From assembly GCA_022606135.1 (NCBI GenBank), contig JABYQN010000010.1:930001-994000 (forward strand): a DNA stretch of 64,000 nucleotides, given 5' to 3'. The translations under genes and the position numbers were made by a program. This DNA is from Fomes fomentarius. Taxonomy: Eukaryota > Basidiomycota > Agaricomycetes > Polyporales > Polyporaceae. Shown one piece after another: positions 57,001 to 64,000 of this stretch (position 1 is its first letter; every line of letters starts with the position of its first letter). The notes below the pieces were generated by a model. That model did not search any database, was not told where the DNA came from, and worked only from the letters and a program-made list of their open reading frames with translations.

Positions 57001-58193
57001 CAAACAACGTCATCGACCTGTACAAGGACATCCTACGCTCCGTTGAAGAGCTGTCGACGTGTCCTTACACATCAGAAGCGTTCCGCGATTTGCTAGGAAA
57101 GATTCAAGCAGCGGTCAGTGTCGTGTCTCTTGTCCTCATTGTCACGCTCATTAGCTGCAGATCGACCGACTTAACCTGGAAGGCTATGCGAACCTCGACC
57201 ACTGGGTAGCAGAACTCGACCAACGGATAGAAGGCATACTGCTCCAACGAGTAACACATGTCATCCAACAATGGTGCAGCGAGTTCGAGCGTGCGGACGA
57301 CAGCGATGGCAGGCGAGAACCAGTGACACTCAACAAACGTCGGGATAAGCGCGCTAAGGATGACAAGGTATCAGGGTGATAATGCCCTAGGCGACGTCTA
57401 CGTCTACTGACATAGAGTTGTGCAGTATAACGAAGGGCAATTGACCTTGGCCCCATCGTCCACGAGATCCGCATCCAGAATCAGGTCATCTTCCTCGACC
57501 CTCCAATCGAGCATGCTCGCGAGGCTTGGATACGGCAACTGCACGAGTGGCTGGGTAAGTCACAATTGTAACGACCTCACTCGTGCGCTTCCTCACGGCT
57601 TGGTCTCTAGGAACCGTCTGCCGCCTACGACGGATACAGAGTTCGCGATACGAAATCGGGCTGCAAATGCAAGGGCACACAGTCACCGACCTCACGTACA
57701 CCTCCCTCGTATGTCTCCAGATCCCACATACTTTCTTGAGTCCTGATCTCCCCACCAGCTCACCAAATTCCCTGACGCATCCCTGGAGCGGCCATTCGCT
57801 CTTATCGAGCAGAAAGTGCAGTCATTAAAGGACTACGTCGCGAAATGGCTCCAATTCCAATCGCTCTGGGACCTCGAAACCGAATATGTCTTCAGCCGGC
57901 TCGGCGATTCGCTCGCCAACTGGCAGCAGCTCCTCACCGAGATCAAGAAGGCGCGCTCGACGTTCGACACGTCCGAGACGCAAAAGTCGTTCGGCGTCTG
58001 CGTCATCGACTACGAGCAGGTGCAGGCGCGCGTGAACGCCAAGTACGACGCGTGGCAGCGCGACATCCTGAGTCGGTTCGGGGTCAAGCTCGGGAACGCA
58101 ATGAAGGAGATGCACGCGTCGATCCTCAAGGCGCGCAACGAGCTCGAGCACCAGTCGATAGAGGGTCTAGTGGGGTCGCCGCGGCGGTTCTAG
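54024..58193 (+). CDS. Cytoplasmic dynein heavy chain, N-terminal tail protein (split gene type)
   Basis: The product matches the tail of cytoplasmic dynein heavy chain, the part that dimerises and binds intermediate and light-intermediate chains. The start is [14 protein letters not shown]; then [69 protein letters not shown] (tail signature), [81 protein letters not shown] and, in the last exon, TRSTFD-like ARSTFDTSE and [15 protein letters not shown]. About ten short introns, one GC-AG. The protein stops at [12 protein letters not shown] (58193), before linker, AAA ring, stalk and microtubule-binding domain. In agaricomycetes and Ustilago the heavy chain is known to be encoded by two genes, so the motor part is likely elsewhere. 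Confidence 0.9.
54633..54685 (+). other. GC-AG intron in the dynein gene
   Basis: The exon ends GATGG and the intron starts gcaagtatc and ends ctccag. Joining gives [16 protein letters not shown], which restores the conserved reading, and no GT donor does so. Length 53 bp. Confidence 0.8.
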
Positions 58194-58587
58194 CTCTAGT
58201 CGATAGCTTCTCCTGACTCCGTGTTGCTGTGTGTGTTGTGTATTGTAGTACCTCACGCTCGCTGGTACCTCGAGGATGTTTTCTCATTCTGTTCTCATAC
58301 ATTCCTCGCGCGCTTTGATTGCCTCATCGCCCTGAGGGCCTAGCCCTATGTTAGGCAGTAGCTACAGTAATCTAGTGTAATATCAATATTGAACAAGAAT
58401 GCTACCGATAGTGACTAGTAGAGAGCGGGCTATACTGCGGACGAAATGGGAGGGTACAAATCACTGGGGAAGATTACTGGAGAAGTCAGTGAGCTTAAAG
58501 TCTGGGGAGGGTGCGTTAAAGGAAGGGACCTGCTAATGTCACAGCAGTAACGTACCCACGAGGGACTCCTTCGCAACTATCAGGCTC
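58194..58587. other. Converging 3' ends, no gene seen
   Basis: About 390 bases between the dynein stop and the stop of the minus-strand gene, with no motor-domain sequence and no repeat. It probably contains both 3' UTRs. Confidence 0.6.
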
Positions 58588-60968
58588 TCATCGTGGCGCA
58601 GCATATCCCCCGTAGTACGTCCCATATTCCCCAGACGCCGACGTCCCAGTAGCCGACGCACGCATGTGCGGCGGCAAGGTGGGTGCAACATATCCACCAG
58701 GGGTCGTATACCCCGTCTGAGGATACGCCTGCTGCTGCTGCTTCGCGGGCGTCGACAAGACGGTGTTCGCCACAGCGCGCTGCGGCTGGGGCGCAGGCGG
58801 GGCGCCGGGTGCAAAGTAGCTCGTAAAGTTGCCTGACATGCCCGTGTGGCCCGCAGCGCCAGGCTGGGCGGACGCAGCCTGGCCTGCGCCGGAATTCGCG
58901 TACCACGCCGAGTAGTACTGACTCTGGCCCGTAGCGCCGTACTGTGCGCTGGGGTAGTGTGCCCCCTGCTGGCCCGCGGTCGTCCCGTACGTGGCACTAG
59001 GGTAGTAGCTGCCTTGGGTGGGGGTGTACGTCCCGTACATCGCGCGGTACTGCGAGTTCGGATAGGAGCTGCTGTACGGGTAGGGTGTGAACGGCGGGGC
59101 TGGCGTGGTAGCTTTGGGTGTAGGCGTGGCGGTCACTGGTGCAGTCACCGGCGCGAGCACTGGCGCGGTCTTTGCTGGGGCAGCGGAACCTGCACGCACG
59201 TGTATGGTCGTGTCGTCATGAAACGCGGTTGTACGACCGTCAGGGAGCGTCCCGTACCAACCCTCCGTGGCTTGGAGGGGCAGTGTACGGTGCAACTTGT
59301 GTAGGACGGACGCTGACGGAATGAGAGGGGCACGGTCCGCGTCGCCGTTGGACAGTCGTGGCCGGAGAGAGGCGAGTACGGTCAGCGAATCAGTGATCCC
59401 TTGGGCTACGATGCGATAGGGTCCCCATGAGTGACCATTGCAGAATATGAGGGCGCTATGCAATGCACGTACCAATGTCCCACTCTTCCGAACCAACTTC
59501 CACGACACTCGAGCCACCTTTCTGTGCACGCAAGCGAGTTGACTGCAGCTCTTCCAGCCGCACTAATGCCTTGGCGTTTCTCTGCAGGAGCTCGTCCACG
59601 GCTTGTTCCATTTCCAGAGTGTCCAGCGAAGCTTTGATCTTCTCGACCTCATCAGGCGGCAGAAGGGACTCGATACTCTTGGTCAGATCCTGAGCCTTGT
59701 CCTGAGCCTGAGGTTGGGATACGGGAGTTGACAAGGAGCTTGCGGAGGCGTCATCCATGACAACGTCGTCAGGGGTCCTATCGCTGGGATCAAGGAAGGC
59801 ACGTCGCTTGCCCTTCGCAAGGGCACGCAGCCTGCGTCTCGCCTCCTGATAGTAGATGACCTCGCCCATACCTAACCTTCCCACCTCGACACCTTCCTGG
59901 TCAAAGCTTGGGGCAAAACTTGCGTAGGGTCCGTAGTCGAGGAACTTGCCGCAGCTGACTCGACGTGGAGGAGGTCCTTTGTACGGGATCGCGGCCTGGG
60001 GTCGCTTGACAGCGTAGTCACCGAGCGTGCCTTTGTGGGCGAGCTCGACACCAGAGGTAGAGGGGAAGATGGAGACGAGCTCGGCTCTCGCAGTGTGTAA
60101 TGACTTGAAGTCCGCCCCGTTCCCGTCTGTAGTCGGCACACTAGAGCTGACGGACGACCACCAGTCACCAGTAGGGAGATGTTGCACCATGGCGTACTTG
60201 CGAGGACGCACGCCCGCTAGCGAAGTGGGATCGTCCTGTTGGGTGTCCGCATCGGTGATGATAGTGGAGGCATTCAAGGGTACTGGGGCATTGTTGCGGG
60301 AGGCTTTGTCAAGGAGAGATGTAGCGAGGTTGCAGAAGCGGAGTTGCTGAGCTGCAGTCTCGGAGGGACGGGAACGGGGATGCGAGGATATTGGATAGAG
60401 GTGTTTCACGGCCAACTTTTCATTGGACGTATGATTAAAGTTGGAGTGAAAGCGAAAGTAGAGAGCAAACGCACCCGTAAGACACGGAGAGGATACTGCG
60501 ATGAGTTTTGCAACAGGGCACGCAAGGAGAGCATAGATATGGACGAAGCGGAAGAGGCGGAAGACAGAACTTGAACGGAGTCTGTTGGTAGAGGGAATAC
60601 ACGGTCGAGGAAACCCTGTGTATCAATCCTGGAACGTGTCGGACAAGATTGAGGGAACAGGTAGCGCGAAAGAGACGAGAAGCTCACATCTCTAGGACGC
60701 CAAGGATGTTGTGGGCATCTGCGTCGAGTAATGGGATATCGCCACTGCTTGGAAGGTTGTAGTGGCCATCCTCGGAGCGGTCTTCATGCTCAGGAGTGCC
60801 ATCCTCGTCGGTGTCTGTGCGAGAGTGCTTGACGGGAAGTGGGTCGTCGGTGTCCCCGTTCGAGATGCGCTTGCGCTTCTTGTTTGCAGTTTTACGAGGG
60901 GATGGTGGGGGGTTTTGGGGCTTGTTGTCCTTTTCGTGGTTGGCGGTTGAGCGAGTCGCGCGAGCCAT
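58588..60968 (-). CDS. Conserved nuclear-type protein of unknown function (Tyr/Gly/Gln-rich C-terminus)
   Basis: I chose the ATG at 60968 (MARATRSTANHEKDNK), since the upstream in-frame extension looks like leader. A basic N-terminal segment (PRKTANKKRKRISNGD) suggests nuclear import. Exons join cleanly: GVLE|MIDTQGFLDRVFPLP (intron about 60687-60640), LRVLR|LAVKHLYPISSHPRS (intron near 60467-60409), and EEWDI|AQGITDSL (intron near 59473-59407). The middle has GPPPRRVSCGKFLDYGPYAS and FAPSFDQEG, faintly like the block after the bromodomain in BRD7/9-type chromatin proteins, but I see no bromodomain. The C-terminal 200 residues are low-complexity, rich in Tyr, Gly, Ala, Pro and Gln (QYYSAWYANSGAG, KQQQQAYPQ), typical of proteins that form assemblies. 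About 700 residues. Confidence 0.75.
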
Positions 60969-61237
60969 TGCTCGTTCGGATTTGAGGAATGAATTGGCGC
61001 GGAGTAGGCGAGTTGACGCGCGGGTGGCTGAAGAGGACGGTGGAGGACGAGATTGTGACGCGTATGTACTCTCTCTCACTTGCCTCCACCACCCGCGTCC
61101 ATCCACAGGCGCTCCCTCACCTTCCTCCGTTTTGAACCCCGACACACGTTTCGAGCGCCGACACAAATAGGTTCTGGCGGACTTTCAATTCGATTGCAAC
61201 CAGTACTAGACTAGTTCTACGCCCGTACCTCACCCAC

Positions 61238-63361
61238 TCAGTTCCCGTTCCCTTGCGCACTCTTCACAGATATCTGACTAGGGCCTCCCGTTACGACTGC
61301 CCCATACTGCGGGTTCAAGTTCGACGGTCGCACGACCGAACTCGCCCTTGCCGTCACCCCCTCAACCAACACAGCTTGAGGGAGCGGACTCCTGCCAAGT
61401 AGCGGCGTCCGGTCACCGACCTCGCTAGAGGGTAGAGAATTTGCTCGAGTGACCCGATGCTCAATGATTCTACGACAAAGACCACAACATCTCAGCATGG
61501 CCCATATCAAGATTTGCAACACTAACCCTTTCATGACCGTGGCATCTCGAGCTCGCCGAGCCCGTCTCTTCGACACGTTGTCCTCGTACCGGTCAGTCTC
61601 GTCAACGATCTCTTCTGAGATAATCTCTTCGATGATGTCTTCCAGGGTGATAATCCCGATCGCCCCACCCTCAACACCGGGAGTACGGCTCAGCAGCAGT
61701 AGATGGGCACGGCCAGTTTGGCTACAGAGACCCGATCGTCAGCACAATCAGAGAGCCACAAGTAGACCTTGCCCACAAGTAGTCCAGAGCTTGGAAGCAG
61801 TTGATAGTCGGAGGAGCTTCCGGAAGCAGGGAAAGAGGGAAGTCCGAAATAGCAATAGCCGACGACGGATCGTACACAGACAACTAGCCGCCATGAATTA
61901 GTAATCAATTACTAGCCACTGTCATTCCAACAGTCCTAGACATACCATCTTCACGAGCAAGATACCGACGAAAGAGGTTGGGTGCTCGGGTTTGTAGACC
62001 GGGATGCGAGAATAGCCGCTGCGCAACCTACAAGCGTAATGTCAGTAAATCTCTCGTTGCGCCCTTCCGTAGATATACATACAGCCAATCGACAGTGTCG
62101 TGATTGAGCACACGATCCGAGCTAACGGTGACCACATCCTGCATCGGTGTCATGATCTGCTCGACCTTCTTATTGTTCAGCTCAAGAACACCATTGAGAA
62201 TGCTGATCTCGTCGTCGCGCAGGGGCTCCTCGCCGTGACGGTGGAAGGCCAGGAAACTCTTGAGCTCTGCCTTCTTGTAAGTATGTGTCTCATCATGACC
62301 CAGTACGTAGTCGAGGAGCTTAGCAATAGGCCACGCGACGGGAGCTACGAAATGGGGTGAGAGGAGGGATGAGGTAAGATTGGAACCACACAAACCGAAG
62401 ATATACATCATGGCTTTGACTGCGGGAGCGCAAGAGGCACCTATTGAAAGTCCGTAGCGAACACTGACAGCTTGGGGAATCACTCTGGAAAAGGGTTAGA
62501 GTAGAACGTGTTGACAAAGTCCAAGCTCAATTGTGCACTTACTCTCTGCATAGTTGTACCACACATTCGACATGACAGTGAGCTAAATCGAGCACAACAT
62601 GTCATGGCACGTACCCGAATATGACTGAAAGACGGAAAGACAAAGGTGAGCCACTTTCAAATCAAAGCAATATAATCTCACCAATCATGACGGTGGATAT
62701 CACGACAGCGGCGAGACCGCCACCGAGCTGGAAGTTGGTTGTGAGCACTTAGTACGAGGACGGATGAGGAGAAGACGCACTGCGCTATCGAGGAAAATGG
62801 GTAAACTTTCGTTTATGACCTGTGATCACGGGTCATCCAAGTGGTGTGGTAGATGAGTGTGACTTGAGCTTACGACATTGCCGAGTAGGAGAACCTGGGC
62901 AGAGTGAGCGAGGGTGTGAGAGAAGATCGGGAGAACGTACGACAAGGACCCAATGACGACCTTTAGACAGTAGGCTCAAGACTGTCCAATGTTAGTCAAG
63001 GCTCGACCGATGGAGTGACGTGGCATACCCTTCTGAGCGTTTTTGCGTTCTTTGGGATCATCGGAGGAAGCGGAGAGGACGCGGAGGTGCAACTCGTCCA
63101 AGCCCATGAGACCGAGAGTCAGACTTGAAGTTGATAGCCCGCGGGGTCAGAGAGTACCACAAGACAAATGAAATGCGTATGCACGTACCCGGCGAAGACA
63201 CCTCCTGCAAGGACGAGAACGACACTAACCACGACCTTGTACAGAAACTGGGGAGAACCGAATTCTTCGCCGGGCTCATCTGAAGCGGGAGTTGAGAAGA
63301 AGTTGAGTGTCGGGAAGGCATTTGCAAAGCAAAAGAAAGATAGTAGAACGGCGAGTAGCAT
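61238..63361 (-). CDS. CNNM/Mam3-like membrane protein (DUF21 plus CBS domains)
   Basis: Yeast Mam3 and animal CNNM proteins are membrane proteins tied to metal (Mn, Mg) homeostasis. The start at 63361 gives a signal peptide ([18 protein letters not shown]) and a first membrane helix ([16 protein letters not shown]). Small exons follow with [19 protein letters not shown]21 helices (AVVISTVMI), the family motif [17 protein letters not shown], then [30 protein letters not shown] and [16 protein letters not shown] (first CBS), [39 protein letters not shown] with [20 protein letters not shown] (second CBS), and a C-terminal tail with short basic stretches ending 61238. About ten introns; one (near 61770-61715) is verified by restoring LDYFQTGRAH. 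No break seen. Confidence 0.9.
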
Positions 63362-63602
63362 AGTGGTCGATAGGAGAAGAGAGTGGGAGCATGCCGCGAA
63401 GCTCGTACTTTCTTAGTTGACCCTCAGCCTGCTATGGATAACGCCAGAAGCGCCAAGGCGCGTCACTGTCAAGTGTCACGTGCACCGTGTCTTCCCCCCT
63501 TCCTCGGACAGGCGCCCGGCCCCCTCCATGTTTAAGTTACTCGCTCTCCGCCATCTCCGCCTCCGCCATCTCCTCCTCCCAGCCAGGCCAACAAACCCAC
63601 CC
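63362..63602. promoter_or_regulatory. Divergent promoter region (Mam3-like / Trm2-like)
   Basis: The 241 bases between two divergent start codons hold both promoters. A pyrimidine-rich stretch (ctccgccatctcctcctcc) lies at 63558-63580, just upstream of the plus-strand start. Confidence 0.5.
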
Positions 63603-64000
63603 ATGGCCAGCGTACATCCCCGTTCTCGCTCATTCACACCGCCCGGAAGCGGTCCACCACCGGAGAAGAGGCAACGGCTTGATACCCTCCACACCGAGCT
63701 TGATGCCGCAAAACAAATCACATCGCAAGACGTCCCAGCCAGCGATCAGGCCCCGTCCACCTCCGCCGACGCAGCTGCATTCAAGAGTAAAAAGAACAAG
63801 AACAAAAAGAACAAGAACAAAAAGAACGCACGCCGTGCACCCGAGCCCTTCTCGTCCGAGGACATCCTCACGCGAGAGGTCATCGCTCTCCTCGGCCAGG
63901 ACTATGTAGACTCTGCGGCCGCCCAGAATCTCGACTGGGACGCGCCATTCGAGCAGTCTACTCAGCTAGAGCTCACCGTCTCCCGTATATCGCCCTCCAC
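63603..64000 (+). CDS. tRNA (uracil-5-)-methyltransferase, Trm2-like, N-terminal part (runs off the window)
   Basis: The ATG at 63603 opens a frame that stays open to the window end. It begins MASVHPRSRSFTPPGSG with PPPEKRQRL, followed by a lysine-asparagine repeat (KKNKNKKNKNKKN, 63787-63825) encoded by a short tandem repeat, then SSEDILTREVIALLGQDYV, LDWDAPF and LELTVSRIS. That last part resembles the N-terminal region of fungal Trm2-type enzymes, where a TRAM-like domain (LELTV-x-x-L-S) precedes the methyltransferase domain. Trm2 makes 5-methyluridine at tRNA position 54. The catalytic part lies outside the window, so the call rests on the N-terminal pattern only. Confidence 0.6.
   Translation, partial: MASVHPRSRSFTPPGSGPPPEKRQRLDTLHTELDAAKQITSQDVPASDQAPSTSADAAAFKSKKNKNKKNKNKKNARRAPEPFSSEDILTREVIALLGQDYVDSAAAQNLDWDAPFEQSTQLELTVSRISPS

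Noticed and set aside
57825..58151. Antisense frame of 108 codons at the 3' end of the dynein gene
   Set aside because: It mirrors a conserved GC-rich exon and has no features of its own.
58846..59304. 152-codon plus-strand frame opposite the nuclear protein
   Set aside because: Shadow of the low-complexity C-terminus of the minus-strand gene.
1..64000. CRISPR array, phage or bacterial operon structures
   Set aside because: No regular spacer-repeat arrays or Shine-Dalgarno-led operons; introns and retroelements show a eukaryotic nuclear genome.

Overview
This is a fungal nuclear window, most likely from a basidiomycete of the Agaricomycetes. The coding genes carry short (about 50-60 bp) GT-AG introns and a few GC-AG introns. 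The transposon set (Ty1/copia, Ty3/gypsy, a Tad-like LINE, hAT and CACTA-like) fits a filamentous basidiomycete. The only dynein gene present encodes just the heavy-chain tail, which fits the split dynein heavy chain described in agaricomycetes. I cannot name the species; a Rhizoctonia-type genome would fit.

The window has two parts. From 1 to about 51.85 kb it is a transposon-rich, decayed region. It holds a copia fragment (2-2630), then a 28.6-kb transposon complex (3266-31897) containing a small spacer of host-like sequence (13874-19936), then gene remnants (flavin amine oxidase, mitochondrial elongation factor G, a coiled-coil fragment), unknown multi-exon genes at 34-40 kb, an AT-rich repeat zone (44.3-47.1 kb) and a broken Ty3/gypsy element (47.4-50.7 kb). 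From 51.87 kb to the end it is a compact, intact housekeeping block: branched-chain keto-acid dehydrogenase E2 (-), dynein heavy-chain tail (+), a conserved nuclear-type protein (-), a CNNM/Mam3-like membrane protein (-) and the start of a Trm2-like tRNA methyltransferase (+).

The transposon complex is built around an inverted repeat. Bases 3740-8503 and 24169-28932 (4764 bp each) are mirror copies in which I see only one difference. Each arm carries, in order, a LINE 5' part, a 403-bp solo LTR, an internally deleted copia fragment and hAT sequence. The right arm joins a complete hAT element (22505-25979) with terminal inverted repeats and an 8-bp target duplication, nested in copia copy B. 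The left arm is cut by the LTR of copia copy A (8504-13873). A third copia copy C lies at 28931-31897. Seven LTRs of one family are present. A and B share an identical 3' deletion, and all three copies share the same in-frame TAG inside the reverse transcriptase. None of the LTR insertions I checked has a target-site duplication, so recombination or gene conversion, or an assembly collapse, has shaped the region after insertion.

Host-type genes inside the repeat zone are mostly broken: a PPP phosphatase with a damaged metal-binding motif, an amine oxidase cut by an LTR, and an EF-G with frameshifts. Several frames are stopped by TGA where CGA would keep them open. Together with CpG-type differences between copia copies, this suggests CpG-directed mutation of repeats and neighbouring DNA. 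No rRNA, tRNA or CRISPR feature was found.
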